DNA of 64,000 nt from Sinorhizobium glycinis (GTDB taxonomy: Bacteria; Pseudomonadota; Alphaproteobacteria; Rhizobiales; Rhizobiaceae), in assembly GCF_001651865.1 (NCBI RefSeq), contig NZ_LPUX01000053.1:1351366-1415365 (forward strand). The letters are read 5' to 3'. The notes below the pieces were generated by a model. The model had not been told where the DNA came from. It did not search any database and saw only the letters and a list, made by a program, of their open reading frames with translations. The first letter of the stretch is position 1; each line of letters opens with the position of its first letter. Below, piece after piece: positions 19,837 through 31,801 of this stretch. The position numbers were made by a program, and so were the translations under genes.

Positions 19837-20217
19837 TCAGTTGCGCCTGAAGTCGATCAACTGCTCGGCGGTCGCACGATTGAGCGCCATCGGAATATCG
19901 TAGACGATCGCCAGACGCATCAGCGCCTTGACGTCGACGTCGTGCGGCATGGCGGTCAGCGGGTCGACGAAGAAGATGAGGCAATCGACGTCGCCCGTGG
20001 CGATCAATGCGCCGATCTGCTGGTCGCCGCCGAGCGGCCCGCTTTTCAGCCGCGTGACGTCGAGGCCTGGGCAGGCGTCGAGGACGCGGCCGCCGGTCGT
20101 GCCGGTTGCAACGATCTTCCAACCGGAAAGCGTCGCCTCGTGCGCCTTAGCAAAGGCGGCGAGGTCATCCTTCTTCTGATCATGGGCGATCAGGGCGAGA
20201 CATTTGCGATCGGCCAT
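19837..20217 (-). CDS. mgsA: Methylglyoxal synthase
   Basis: A 126-residue enzyme converting dihydroxyacetone phosphate to methylglyoxal and phosphate, a bypass of lower glycolysis. [43 protein letters not shown] (phosphate binding and catalytic Asp) and [21 protein letters not shown] are all present. Shorter than the E. coli form by a C-terminal tail. The pairing with glk places a phosphate-stress valve next to hexose entry; this link is inference. The ribosome binding site is weak. Confidence 0.95.
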   Translation of the reverse strand: MADRKCLALIAHDQKKDDLAAFAKAHEATLSGWKIVATGTTGGRVLDACPGLDVTRLKSGPLGGDQQIGALIATGDVDCLIFFVDPLTAMPHDVDVKALMRLAIVYDIPMALNRATAEQLIDFRRN

Positions 20218-20523
20218 GCGGCGTCCCCGGCTAGCTCACGAGGACCGGAGCGGAAAGCACGGCGCGTTCACATCCGGTCGGATTTAAATCGATTTGAACG
20301 CCTATACATGAGCGCCATGGAATTGGGAAGGCACCTAACGCGCCGTCCGCCTTTTGCACTTTGAACTGCAAGACTCCAACGATTCCCGAGGTGCAGAATA
20401 ATTGCCAACGCTCCCTCCCCGTCATCCTCGGGCTTGACCCGGGGTCAAACCCGAGGATGACGGATGGAGGGGTGAGTTAAGGAACGACGCAGTGGGCGAG
20501 CCCGTGCGTTTTCCTGGGGACGG
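20218..20523. other. 306-base intergenic region between mgsA and mepA
   Basis: No gene seen. It contains the mgsA leader, an AT-rich element GGATTTAAATCGATTTGAAC (20280-20299) and the long palindrome described separately at 20419-20463. Confidence 0.6.
20419..20463. repeat. Long palindrome (CCGTCATCCTCGGG family)
   Basis: CCGTCATCCTCGGG and CCCGAGGATGACGG form a 14-bp stem enclosing TTGACCCC/GGGGTCAA, so the whole 45 bases fold into one hairpin. Elements of this sequence type are common in rhizobial gaps. It lies just past the mepA stop and may act as its transcript end. Confidence 0.75.
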
Positions 20524-21603
20524 CTATTGCAGAGCGGGGCGCGGCAGCGGCACCGGAACGCTGGCGAGCGGCGCTTCCGCCGCAGCGCCGATGACCGACT
20601 CGATGCTCGTCGCCGCGGCGGGAATGGCGGCTGGAGCCCGGTACGCCGTGCCGTAGGTCGCCTGCTGCTCGGAGGCCGGCGCCGGGCCGTTCAGCACCAG
20701 TGCGCAGGCCTTCGGCAGATCGGCAAGCGTCGCAAACTTCGGCTTCGGCGGCTTCTCGCCGGGCTTCTTCTTCGGTTTCGCCCAGGGTTCGTCGGTAAAC
20801 CACCAGGCGAGCGACTTGTCGCAGCCGTCGCCGGCGGGCACCGCGGCCTGGTCCTTGCATCCTTTGGAGCCGGCCGGGCACTTCATGCGAATATGGAAAT
20901 GGTAGTCGTGGCCATAGATCGGCCGCACCTTGCCGAGGGCTGCGCGATCGCCTCTCCAGCTGTCGCAGAGCTTCTTCTTGATGGCCGGATTGACGAAGAC
21001 GCGCTCGACCTCCGGGTAGCTCGCCGCCAGCATGATCAGCCGCGCGTGGGATGGCGTCCAGACCGAGCGGTCGATCGTCAGGAACCTGCTCTTGTCGAGC
21101 ATCGAGGTCGCGGAAATCGACTCGCGCTCCTGATAGCTGAGCGTCTTCTGCGGCATCGGCGTCAGCCAGACGTCGGCATCGAGACCGATCTGGTGAGAGG
21201 CATGGCCGGAGAGCATCGGGCCGCCGCGCGGCTGCGAGATGTCGCCGAGGAGCAGGCCCGGCCAGCCGATCCTCTCGGCCGCGTCGTGGGAGAAGCGCTC
21301 GATCAGCGCGATCATCTCGGGATGCCCCCAGCGGCGGTTGCGCGACAGGCGCATCGCCTGCCAGGTCGGACCGTCGGTCGGGATGGCGATGCCGCCGGCG
21401 AGACATCCCTTGGAATAGAACCCGTAGGACGTCGGCGCCGCTGCAGTCGGCAAGGCCCTGGCGCCGAAGAGCTCCTTGGCGGGCGTGCCGTCCGCCGACG
21501 CGGCATCGGTCGAAAAGAGGCCCGCGCTCACGATCAATGCGAGCAGCCCGGAGCCTGAGCGTCGAAGCGCGGCGCGCATACCAAATCCCATTCCATTCCC
21601 CAT
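20524..21603 (-). CDS. mepA: Penicillin-insensitive murein endopeptidase
   Basis: A roughly 359-residue periplasmic LAS-type metallopeptidase that cuts D-alanyl-meso-diaminopimelyl cross-links in peptidoglycan. A signal peptide precedes ADGTPAKELFG. The zinc-site motifs SGHASHQIGLDADVW (His and Asp) and GHDYHFHIRMKCP (HxH) are intact, as are KGCLAGGIAIPTDG and RVFVNPAIKKKLC. The C-terminal 90 residues are Pro/Lys/Ala-rich and extra to the E. coli protein. The start is uncertain: ATGs at 21642, 21603, 21591 and 21579 are in frame, and 21591 would give the tidiest signal peptide. Divergent from yejA. Confidence 0.9.
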   Translation of the reverse strand: MGNGMGFGMRAALRRSGSGLLALIVSAGLFSTDAASADGTPAKELFGARALPTAAAPTSYGFYSKGCLAGGIAIPTDGPTWQAMRLSRNRRWGHPEMIALIERFSHDAAERIGWPGLLLGDISQPRGGPMLSGHASHQIGLDADVWLTPMPQKTLSYQERESISATSMLDKSRFLTIDRSVWTPSHARLIMLAASYPEVERVFVNPAIKKKLCDSWRGDRAALGKVRPIYGHDYHFHIRMKCPAGSKGCKDQAAVPAGDGCDKSLAWWFTDEPWAKPKKKPGEKPPKPKFATLADLPKACALVLNGPAPASEQQATYGTAYRAPAAIPAAATSIESVIGAAAEAPLASVPVPLPRPALQ

Positions 21604-21792
21604 CGGCGGCGACCCGAAACATGCGGGGTTCACCCCGCTCATTTATCCTGATTCGCCGCAGTTGCATCAGCCTTGCGATTCGCCCGGATGTGACTCAAAA
21701 ATTTCGCCTGATTTTGGGCAGGTCCTGTCATTTGCCGCGATTTGGCCTATTCTGCTTATAAGGATCACCGAAAACAAAGGAGAAACGGCGGG

Positions 21793-23649
21793 ATGCTGGA
21801 TTTTAGCGGTATTGGACGAACGACGCTGGCGACCGCTTTTCTGGCAATGTCCCTCATCCTGGCGCCGTTGGCGGAGGCGCAAGAACAACCGGTCTGGCGC
21901 CACGGACTCTCCCTCATCGGCGAACTCAAATATCCGCCCGGCTTCAAGCATTTCGACTATGCAAACCCTGATGCCCCGAAGGGCGGCGACCTCAGGCTTT
22001 CACAGACGGGGACCTTCGACACTTTCAATCCGCTCCTCGTCGCCAAAGGCGAACTGGCCGTCGGGTTGGCGCTCGTCTTCGACACGCTGATGAAGCGCGC
22101 CGACGACGAGATTTCGACCGCCTATGGGCTGCTGGCGGAGAGCGTTTCCTATCCTGACGACATCTCGTCGGCGACCTTCCGCCTGCGACCGGAGGCGAAA
22201 TGGGCGGATGGCAAGCCCGTGACACCCGAGGACGTCGTTTTCAGCTTCGAGAAGGCGAAGGAACTGAACCCGCTCTATCAAAGCTATTACGGGCATGTCG
22301 TGAAGGCCGAGAAGACCGGCGATCGCGACGTCACCTTCCAGTTCGACGAGAAAAACAATCGCGAGCTGCCCCATATCCTCGGGGAAATCCTGATCGTCCC
22401 GAAGCATTGGTGGGAAGGCGCCGGGCCGGACGGCAAGCCGCGCGACATCACCCGCACGACTCTTGAACCGGTCATGGGATCGGGCCCGTACCGCATCGCC
22501 TCCTTCTCCCCCGGCGGCACGATCCGCTACGAGCGGCGCGACGACTATTGGGGCGCCTCGCTCAACGTCAATGTCGGGCAGAACAACTTCAACTCGATCA
22601 CCTATTCCTTCTTCGGTGATCGCGACGTCGAATTCGAGGCCTTCCGCTCCGGCAACATCGATTTCTGGACCGAGAACCAGGCAATGCGCTGGGCGACCGG
22701 GTTCGATTTTCCCGCGGTGAAAGAAGGGCGTGTCAAGCGCGAGGAAATCCCCAACCCCTTCCGGGCGACCGGCGTGATGCAGGCGATGGTTGCCAACATG
22801 CGCCGCAAGCCCTTCGACGACGAGCGCGTCCGCCAGGCGCTGAACTATGCGCTCGATTTCGAGGAACTGAACCGGACCATTTTCTTCAATCAGTATCAGC
22901 GCGTGAACAGCTTCTTCTTCGGCACCGAGCTCGCCTCCTCGGGCCTGCCGCAAGGCGAGGAATTGAAGATCCTGAACGAGGTCAAAGCCCTGGTGCCGCC
23001 GGAAGTCTTCACGACCCCTTACACCAACCCGGTCGGCGGAACGCCGGAAAAGGCGCGCGACAATCTCCGCAAGGCGATCGCGCTTCTCAAGGAAGCCGGC
23101 TTCGAACTCAAGGGCAACCGCATGGTCAACAAGGCGACTGGCAAGCCCTTCGCCTTCGAAATTCTGATAAACAGCCCAGCGCTCGAGCGGGTCGCGCTTC
23201 CCTACACACAGAACCTCAAGAGAATAGGCATCGAAGCAAGCGTGCGCATGGTCGATCCGTCGCAATATACCAACCGGGAGCGTGCCTTCGATTACGACAT
23301 GACCTGGGAAGTCTGGGGCCAGACCTTGAGCCCGGGAAACGAGCAGGCAGACTATTGGGGATCGAAGGCCGCATCCCGCGAGGGTTCGAGGAACTACGCC
23401 GGGATCGCCGATCCGGGTGTCGACAAGCTGATCGAACGCGTGATCTTCGCCAAGGATCGAGACACCCTCGTCGCCGCCACCAGGGCGCTCGACCGCGTCC
23501 TGCTCGCCCACAATTACGTCATCCCGCTCTACTACAAGCTCAAGGCCAATGTCGCCTATTGGGACAAGTTCGGCCGGCCGGCGGAACTGCCGAAATACGC
23601 AATCGGCTTTCCCGACGTGTGGTGGTTCAAGAGTGCCGCCAGCCAATGA
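21793..23649 (+). CDS. yejA: YejA-type extracellular peptide-binding protein
   Basis: A 618-residue family 5 (DppA/OppA-like) solute-binding protein with a signal peptide ending near AEAQEQ (residue about 32). HFDYANPDAPKGGDLRLSQTGTFDTFNPLL and DVVFSFEKAKELNPLYQSYYGHV are typical of the YejA/microcin C-binding branch. It delivers peptides to the YejBEF permease. In rhizobia and Brucella this system has been linked to tolerance of host antimicrobial peptides (established knowledge for the family, not shown here). The start at 21793 has an upstream GGAGAAA at 21779-21785. The gap of 168 bases to yejB may allow differential expression of the binding protein. Confidence 0.92.
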   Translation: MLDFSGIGRTTLATAFLAMSLILAPLAEAQEQPVWRHGLSLIGELKYPPGFKHFDYANPDAPKGGDLRLSQTGTFDTFNPLLVAKGELAVGLALVFDTLMKRADDEISTAYGLLAESVSYPDDISSATFRLRPEAKWADGKPVTPEDVVFSFEKAKELNPLYQSYYGHVVKAEKTGDRDVTFQFDEKNNRELPHILGEILIVPKHWWEGAGPDGKPRDITRTTLEPVMGSGPYRIASFSPGGTIRYERRDDYWGASLNVNVGQNNFNSITYSFFGDRDVEFEAFRSGNIDFWTENQAMRWATGFDFPAVKEGRVKREEIPNPFRATGVMQAMVANMRRKPFDDERVRQALNYALDFEELNRTIFFNQYQRVNSFFFGTELASSGLPQGEELKILNEVKALVPPEVFTTPYTNPVGGTPEKARDNLRKAIALLKEAGFELKGNRMVNKATGKPFAFEILINSPALERVALPYTQNLKRIGIEASVRMVDPSQYTNRERAFDYDMTWEVWGQTLSPGNEQADYWGSKAASREGSRNYAGIADPGVDKLIERVIFAKDRDTLVAATRALDRVLLAHNYVIPLYYKLKANVAYWDKFGRPAELPKYAIGFPDVWWFKSAASQ

Positions 23650-23817
23650 AGACTTGCGCTTGAGCCCGCTCTCGATTCCAAATGCAGGAAGCGAATCAGT
23701 GAAATATGGATCGACCGCCGGCATCGGACGGGGCCCAAGGAGTATGGGATTGAGACGAAATAGACGGCAAGCCAGCGCCCGGGTAACCGGTGGCGCCACA
23801 ATGCCGAGGTTCGCCTG

Positions 23818-24897
23818 ATGGGTGCCTATATCCTGCGCCGGCTGCTCTTGATGATCCCGACGATCATCGGGATCATGGCCATTTCCTTCGCTGTCATCCA
23901 ATTCGCGCCGGGCGGGCCGGTGGAACAGGTGATCGCCGACCTGACGAATGCAGCCGGCTCCGACAGGCTCTCCGGCACTGGCGGCGATCTCGTGCCGGGC
24001 GGCGGCGAGGGCGGAAGCTATCGCGGCGCGCAGGGTCTCGATCCGGAATTCATCGCCAAGCTCGAGAAGCAGTTCGGCTTCGACAAGCCGCCGCTCGAGC
24101 GCTTTCTCGGCATGATGTGGAACTATGCCCGCTTCGATTTCGGCGAGAGTTTTTTCCGCAACACCTCGGTCGTCGACCTCATCATCGAGAAGATGCCGGT
24201 GTCGATCTCGCTCGGGGTCTGGATCCTGATCTTCTCCTACGCCATCTCGATCCCGCTCGGCATCCGGAAGGCGGTGTCAGACGGCTCGACCTTCGATGTC
24301 TGGACCTCCGGAGTCATCATCGTCGGCTATGCGGTGCCGAGCTTCCTCTTCGCTATCCTCTTGATCGTGATCTTCGCCGGCGGGTCGTTCTTCGACTGGT
24401 TCCCCTTGCGCGGTCTCGTCTCGGATAATTTCCACGCGCTTCCCTGGTACCAGAAGATCCTCGACTATTTCTGGCACATGACGCTGCCGCTGATCACGCT
24501 GCTGCTCTCGGCCTTCGCGACGACGACGCTGCTCACCAAGAATTCCTTCATCGACGAGATCAAGAAGCAATATGTGACGACGGCGCGCGCCAAGGGGCTG
24601 ACCGAGCGGAAAGTGCTGTACGGCCATGTCTTCCGCAACGCCATGCTGATCATCATCGCCGGCTTCCCCGGCGCTTTCATCTCCGCCTTCTTCACCGGGT
24701 CGCTGCTCATCGAATATATCTTCTCCCTCGATGGTCTCGGCCGGCTCGGCTATGACGCGGTGGTCAAGCGCGACTATCCGATCGTCTTCGCCACCCTCTA
24801 CATCTTCTCGCTGATGGGCCTTTTCGTCAGCCTCATCTCCGACCTGATCTACACCTGGGTCGACCCCCGGATCGATTTCGAGCGGAGGGACGTCTGA
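23818..24897 (+). CDS. yejB: YejB-type ABC transporter permease
   Basis: A 359-residue membrane protein of the DppB/OppB class. The N-terminal helix [20 protein letters not shown] and a large periplasmic loop containing the Gly-rich [10 protein letters not shown] segment are typical of YejB. The coupling motif is in [27 protein letters not shown] (EAA loop). It ends in [11 protein letters not shown]. Its stop overlaps the yejE start by one base, so the two are translationally coupled. Confidence 0.93.
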   Translation: MGAYILRRLLLMIPTIIGIMAISFAVIQFAPGGPVEQVIADLTNAAGSDRLSGTGGDLVPGGGEGGSYRGAQGLDPEFIAKLEKQFGFDKPPLERFLGMMWNYARFDFGESFFRNTSVVDLIIEKMPVSISLGVWILIFSYAISIPLGIRKAVSDGSTFDVWTSGVIIVGYAVPSFLFAILLIVIFAGGSFFDWFPLRGLVSDNFHALPWYQKILDYFWHMTLPLITLLLSAFATTTLLTKNSFIDEIKKQYVTTARAKGLTERKVLYGHVFRNAMLIIIAGFPGAFISAFFTGSLLIEYIFSLDGLGRLGYDAVVKRDYPIVFATLYIFSLMGLFVSLISDLIYTWVDPRIDFERRDV

Positions 24898-26030
24898 TGA
24901 GCACAGTCGCAACCTACGCAGCGGCCCCGGAAAACGGCTGGCTGACGCCGATCGGCCGGCGGCGCTGGCAGAACTTCAAGGCGAACCGGCGCGGCTACTG
25001 GTCGTTCTGGATCTTCCTCGTGCTCTTCGGCCTCAGCCTCTGTGCCGAGCTGATCGCCAACGACAAGCCGATCGTCGCCTCCTACAAGGGCGAGATCCTG
25101 TTCCCGGTGCTGGTGAACTACCCGGAGGAGAAGTTCGGCGGCTTCCTCGCCGAAACCGACTTCCGCTCCGACTTCATCCGCGACGAGATCGAGGCGAACG
25201 GCTGGATGGTCTGGCCGCCGATCCGCTATTCCTACCAGACGGTCAATTCGAACATCCCGCATTCGGCGCCGACCGCTCCATTCTGGCTGATGAGCGAGGA
25301 GGAGCGCTGCTCCGCCTATCCGCAAGGCGCCGCCGATCCGAACTGCACGCTCGGCAACCTGAACTGGCTCGGCACAGACGACCAGGCGCGCGACGTGATG
25401 GCACGGATGATCTACGGTTTCCGCATCTCGGTGCTGTTCGGCCTGGCGCTCACCATAGCCTCGGCGGTGATCGGCGTTTCGGCCGGGGCGGTGCAGGGCT
25501 ATTTCGGCGGCTGGACCGACCTGCTTCTTCAGCGCTTCATTGAAATCTGGTCGTCGATGCCGGTGCTCTACATCCTGCTGATCATCGCCGCCATCCTGCC
25601 GCCCGGCTTCTTCATCCTGCTCGGCATCATGCTGCTCTTCTCCTGGGTCGGCTTTGTCGGCGTCGTCCGGGCCGAATTCCTCAGGGCGCGCAATTTCGAA
25701 TACGTCAACGCGGCGCGCGCGCTCGGCGTCGGTAACGGCACGATCATGCACCGCCACCTCCTGCCGAACGCCATGGTGGCGACGCTGACCTTCCTGCCCT
25801 TCATCCTGTCCGGCTCGATCACGACGCTCACATCCCTCGATTTCCTCGGCTTCGGCATGCCGCCCGGCTCGCCCTCGCTCGGCGAGATGATCGCCCAGGG
25901 AAAATCGAACCTCCAGGCGCCGTGGCTCGGCCTCACCGCCTTTTGGGCGATGTCGGTCATGCTGTCGCTCTTGATCTTCGTCGGCGAAGCGACGCGCGAC
26001 GCCTTCGACCCGAGAAAGACGTTCCGGTGA
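24897..26030 (+). CDS. yejE: YejE-type ABC transporter permease
   Basis: A 377-residue second permease (DppC/OppC class). A basic N terminus (GRRRWQNFKANRRGYWSFWIF) leads into helix 1, then a long periplasmic loop (about residues 55-155), five more helices and the EAA loop ARNFEYVNAARALGVGNGTIMHRHLLPNA. It ends with DAFDPRKTF. It forms the membrane pore with YejB. Overlaps yejB by one base and abuts yejF. Confidence 0.93.
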   Translation: MSTVATYAAAPENGWLTPIGRRRWQNFKANRRGYWSFWIFLVLFGLSLCAELIANDKPIVASYKGEILFPVLVNYPEEKFGGFLAETDFRSDFIRDEIEANGWMVWPPIRYSYQTVNSNIPHSAPTAPFWLMSEEERCSAYPQGAADPNCTLGNLNWLGTDDQARDVMARMIYGFRISVLFGLALTIASAVIGVSAGAVQGYFGGWTDLLLQRFIEIWSSMPVLYILLIIAAILPPGFFILLGIMLLFSWVGFVGVVRAEFLRARNFEYVNAARALGVGNGTIMHRHLLPNAMVATLTFLPFILSGSITTLTSLDFLGFGMPPGSPSLGEMIAQGKSNLQAPWLGLTAFWAMSVMLSLLIFVGEATRDAFDPRKTFR

Positions 26031-26038
26031 GCGCGACG

Positions 26039-27667
<1,629 letters not shown>

Positions 27668-27676
27668 AGCGTCCGC

Positions 27677-28636
27677 ATGCCTGCCAAAAGTCCCCTCATC
27701 GTCGATCTGAAATTCATTCCGGAGGAAGTGGACGCCGCCCTCCAAGGCGCCTTTCCCGGACGCGAGGTGATCAATCTTGCGGATCCGGCCCATCGAGGCC
27801 GGGACCTCTCGGGGATAGACTATGCGGTCGTCTGGAAGTCGGCGCCCGATCTCTTCTCTCGTGCGCCGGATTTGAAGGTCGTCTTTTCCGGCGGCGCCGG
27901 CGTCGACCACGTTCTGACGCTGCCGGGCCTTCCCGACGTGCCGCTGGTGCGTTTCGTCGACCGGACTTTAACGACGCGGATGAGCGAATGGGTCGTGATG
28001 CAATGTCTCCTGCATCTGCGGCAACACCGCGCCTATGAGGCGCTGGCGAAGAAGCGCGAATGGCGGGACCTCAGCCAGCCGGAAGCCACCGACGTCACCG
28101 TCGGAATCATGGGCATGGGCGTGCTCGGCCAGGACGCCGCCCGCAAGCTTGCCGTGATGGGCTTCGAGGTGATCGGCTGGTCGCGAAGCAAGCGGACGGT
28201 CGAGGGCATCGACACCTATGATGCCGCGGGGCTCGACGCCTTTCTCGGCAGGACGGATTTCCTGGTCGGTCTTCTGCCGCTGACTGCGGACACGAAGGGG
28301 ATCTTCAATGCAGGCCTGTTCAGGAAACTCAGCCGCAAGGGTCCTTTCGGCGCCCCGGTCTTCATCAATGCCGGCCGCGGCGGCAGCCAGGTCGAGGCCG
28401 ACATCCTCGAATGCCTCGATCGCAGCGTGTTGGGCGGAGCCTCGCTCGACGTCTTCGAACAGGAGCCGCTGTCGCCCGAGAGCCGCTTCTGGGACATGCC
28501 GAACGTCTATGTGACGCCGCACGTTGCTGCTTCGTCCGATGTCAAGGCGCTCTTTGCCCATGTCGATGAGCAGATCGAGCGGTTTGAAAACGGGCTGCCT
28601 CTGGAGCATGTGGTGGATCAGGTAGCCGGCTACTGA
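27677..28636 (+). CDS. ghrA: Glyoxylate/hydroxypyruvate reductase A
   Basis: A 319-residue NAD(P)H-dependent 2-hydroxyacid dehydrogenase of the GhrA branch, recognised from GIMGMGVLGQDAARKLAVMGF, WSRSKRTVEGI, the catalytic Arg in INAGRGGSQVEADI, Glu in DVFEQEPL and His in VTPHVAA. It reduces glyoxylate and hydroxypyruvate. It starts nine bases after yejF and has a weak ribosome binding site, so it is probably the last gene of the yej operon, although no functional link to peptide uptake is evident. Confidence 0.88.
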   Translation: MPAKSPLIVDLKFIPEEVDAALQGAFPGREVINLADPAHRGRDLSGIDYAVVWKSAPDLFSRAPDLKVVFSGGAGVDHVLTLPGLPDVPLVRFVDRTLTTRMSEWVVMQCLLHLRQHRAYEALAKKREWRDLSQPEATDVTVGIMGMGVLGQDAARKLAVMGFEVIGWSRSKRTVEGIDTYDAAGLDAFLGRTDFLVGLLPLTADTKGIFNAGLFRKLSRKGPFGAPVFINAGRGGSQVEADILECLDRSVLGGASLDVFEQEPLSPESRFWDMPNVYVTPHVAASSDVKALFAHVDEQIERFENGLPLEHVVDQVAGY

Positions 28637-28669
28637 TCGGCCGCCGAGAGCTTCGATCTCCGTGAATTG

Positions 28670-28775
28670 CCCCTCACCCTAGCCCTCGCCAGCGGGGAGA
28701 GGGGACTGGGAGCGTGCCGCGAGTCCCTTCTCCCCATCAGAATGGGGAGAAGGTGCCGGCAGGCGGATGAGGGGC
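28670..28775. repeat. Family A intergenic repeat
   Basis: CCCCTCACCCTAGCCC, the hairpin CTCGCCAGCGGGGAGAGG, then CTTCTCCCCATCAGAATGGGGAGAAGG and GCCGGCAGGCGGATGAGGGGC. Lies in the gap between convergent ghrA and the NlpC/P60 gene. Confidence 0.75.
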
Positions 28776-28800
28776 AAATCACGACGTCAACGACCGGCTC

Positions 28801-29667
28801 CTAAGGCCGGCGATACCCTGTCGGCTCTCCGTAGAGCCAGCCGATGCGGCGGATAGCATCGTCGAGCCCTTCGCGGGCCACAGTCATCGTATGGCCGTTG
28901 GCATGCACCAGGGTCGTGTCGTCCTCCATGATGGCGACATGCCCCTTCCAGAAGACGAGGTCGCTGCGCCGGAGTTCTTCGCGGCCGACCGGCCTGCCTA
29001 TCCCCGCGGCTTGCATGTCGGTATCGCGCGGAACCCGTCGGCCCGTCATCTGCATCGCCAGTTGCACGAGACCGGAACAGTCGATGCCGAAGCCGGAGCG
29101 GCCGCCCCAGAGATAGGGGGTTTCCATAAAGCGGGTGGCGATCGCGACATAGTCGTCGCCGATCGGCCCGCTGGCCGGCGCGCAATGGTTGGCGACCACC
29201 GCCAGCCCGCCGTCGAGGAGAAAATAGCGGGTGCCGCGGGTCTCCGCCTCGCCGACGACATTGATGCGGCTGCCAAGGGAGAGCGCGAAGGCCTGCGGGA
29301 AGCGCAGGTCCGCTCCGCGGTAAACGAATGTGCGGGGCACTGCGACGATGTGGGTCGGCGGAGCGCCGGGCTCCCCTAGCGTGTCCTGCGGCAAGTAGCC
29401 GACGTAGCCGTCGAGGTCCGACTTGACCCAGGCCCATCCATCATCGACGTCGAGAACGCGCACCGTTTCGCCATAGAGCAATTCCGTATCGGTGCCGCAG
29501 GCGAGATCCGGCCGGGCCCTGAGCGGCGTCACCGGCACGGAGACGACGGCCGGCGTGCCCTCGACGAAACGCTGCGCTTCGACGAGGCCGCGCAGGCGCT
29601 CCTCCGCCAGGTCCTCGCGATAGGCATTGAGACGGCGATCGAGTGCTTCGGGCATGGTAGAACTCAC
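28801..29667 (-). CDS. NlpC/P60 family (C40) cell-wall hydrolase with SH3 domains
   Basis: A 288-residue protein with two N-terminal SH3-like domains (about 40-165) and a C-terminal NlpC/P60 domain. The catalytic Cys is in GFGIDCSGLVQLAM, the His in KGHVAIMEDDTTLVHANGH. These enzymes cut gamma-D-glutamyl-diaminopimelate bonds in wall peptides. No signal peptide is visible, so a cytoplasmic peptide-recycling role is likely. It overlaps the MarR stop in a GTGA, giving the GTG start at 29667; ATG at 29655 is the alternative. The close pairing with a leucyl aminopeptidase fits muropeptide breakdown. Confidence 0.88.
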   Translation of the reverse strand: MSSTMPEALDRRLNAYREDLAEERLRGLVEAQRFVEGTPAVVSVPVTPLRARPDLACGTDTELLYGETVRVLDVDDGWAWVKSDLDGYVGYLPQDTLGEPGAPPTHIVAVPRTFVYRGADLRFPQAFALSLGSRINVVGEAETRGTRYFLLDGGLAVVANHCAPASGPIGDDYVAIATRFMETPYLWGGRSGFGIDCSGLVQLAMQMTGRRVPRDTDMQAAGIGRPVGREELRRSDLVFWKGHVAIMEDDTTLVHANGHTMTVAREGLDDAIRRIGWLYGEPTGYRRP

Positions 29668-30008
29668 AATTTGCGGCCCTGATTGATGATCAGATCGCCG
29701 AATTTTTCAAGATAGAGCGCGCCCTCGACGGTGCGCTTGATGACGACATTACGCCTGTCGCGGTCGTCGCGCACCCGGTCGACGAGGCCGAGCGCGCCCA
29801 TGGTATCGAGGGCGCGGGTGATCACCGGCTTGGTCACGCCGAGCCTCGCGGCGAGGCCGCGCACCGTGTGCGGCGGCGGCACGAGATAGATTTCAAGCAG
29901 AATCGCCATCTGGCGGAGCGTCAGATCGCGGCTATCCACCCGGACCTGCTCGAGCGAGACGGCATGCCAGAGCCCCAGCGCTTGGGAGGGCGTCAGTTCG
30001 ACCGGCAA
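29664..30008 (-). CDS. MarR family winged-helix transcriptional regulator
   Basis: A 114-residue small regulator. The winged helix reads LTLRQMAILLEIYL, TVRGLAARLGVTKPVITRALDTMGALGLVDRVRD and DRRNVVIKRTVEG with the wing Asp-Arg-Arg. The start must be TTG at 30008: a GGAG ribosome binding site lies eight bases upstream and no ATG occurs before the first helix. It is the first gene of an operon with the NlpC/P60 hydrolase (4-base overlap). The target and ligand are unknown; autoregulation is probable. Confidence 0.85.
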   Translation of the reverse strand: MPVELTPSQALGLWHAVSLEQVRVDSRDLTLRQMAILLEIYLVPPPHTVRGLAARLGVTKPVITRALDTMGALGLVDRVRDDRDRRNVVIKRTVEGALYLEKFGDLIINQGRKL

Positions 30009-30092
30009 GGGAAAACTCCTGCGTAAGTCACGTCCTGCACAATAGCCAGCCGTTCGTTACGCAAGCGTTTCCTTCGTTGCTCTCGATCGCGC

Positions 30093-30261
30093 TGCCCCTC
30101 ATCCGCCTGCCGGCACCTTCTCCCCATCTTGATGGGGAGAAGGGAACTCGCGGCGCTCGCTCATCTCCCTTCTATACACGGCCGGTGTGGTGGGCGAGGC
30201 GCCGCCACTTGTCCCTTCGCCCCGCTCGCGGGGAGAAGGTGCCGGCAGGCGGATGAGGGGC
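30093..30261. repeat. Two family A repeats head to head
   Basis: CCCCTCATCCGCCTGCCGGC at 30093 and its inverse GCCGGCAGGCGGATGAGGGG at 30241 bracket the region, with hairpins CTTCTCCCCATCTTGATGGGGAGAAG and CCTTCGCCCCGCTCGCGGGGAGAAGG between. The whole 169 bases form a large imperfect inverted repeat between the aminopeptidase end and the MarR promoter. Confidence 0.75.
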
Positions 30262-30277
30262 AGATACGGACGAAAGG

Positions 30278-31669
<1,392 letters not shown>

Positions 31670-31703
31670 GAATGTCCTCGACTGACAGATAGGGTTCGCG
31701 TGA

Positions 31704-31728
31704 TTAACGCTCTGTTAGGGTTAACAGA
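31704..31728. promoter_or_regulatory. TTAA-rich palindromic element between aminopeptidase and tadD genes
   Basis: TTAA-CGCTCTG-TTAG (31704-31718) has the spacing of a CtrA box (TTAA-N7-TTAA) with one mismatch. It overlaps TCTGTTA-GGGT-TAACAGA (31711-31728), a 7-bp-arm inverted repeat. CtrA controls pilin genes in other alphaproteobacteria, but a single one-mismatch box is weak evidence. Confidence 0.35.
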
Positions 31729-31801
31729 TTATTGCTGGAGTGAAAGTTGCGCCGCTGATGTTCGGAGTTCCGGTGCCAATTGCCTGCTGGGACGCCACTT
31801 C

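Noticed and set aside
22000..23901. 633-codon reverse frame over yejA
   Set aside because: Antisense shadow; yejA has signal peptide and family-typical sequence throughout.
31704..31718. Firm CtrA-binding site call
   Set aside because: One mismatch in the second half-site and only one copy; kept as a low-confidence regulatory candidate, not asserted.
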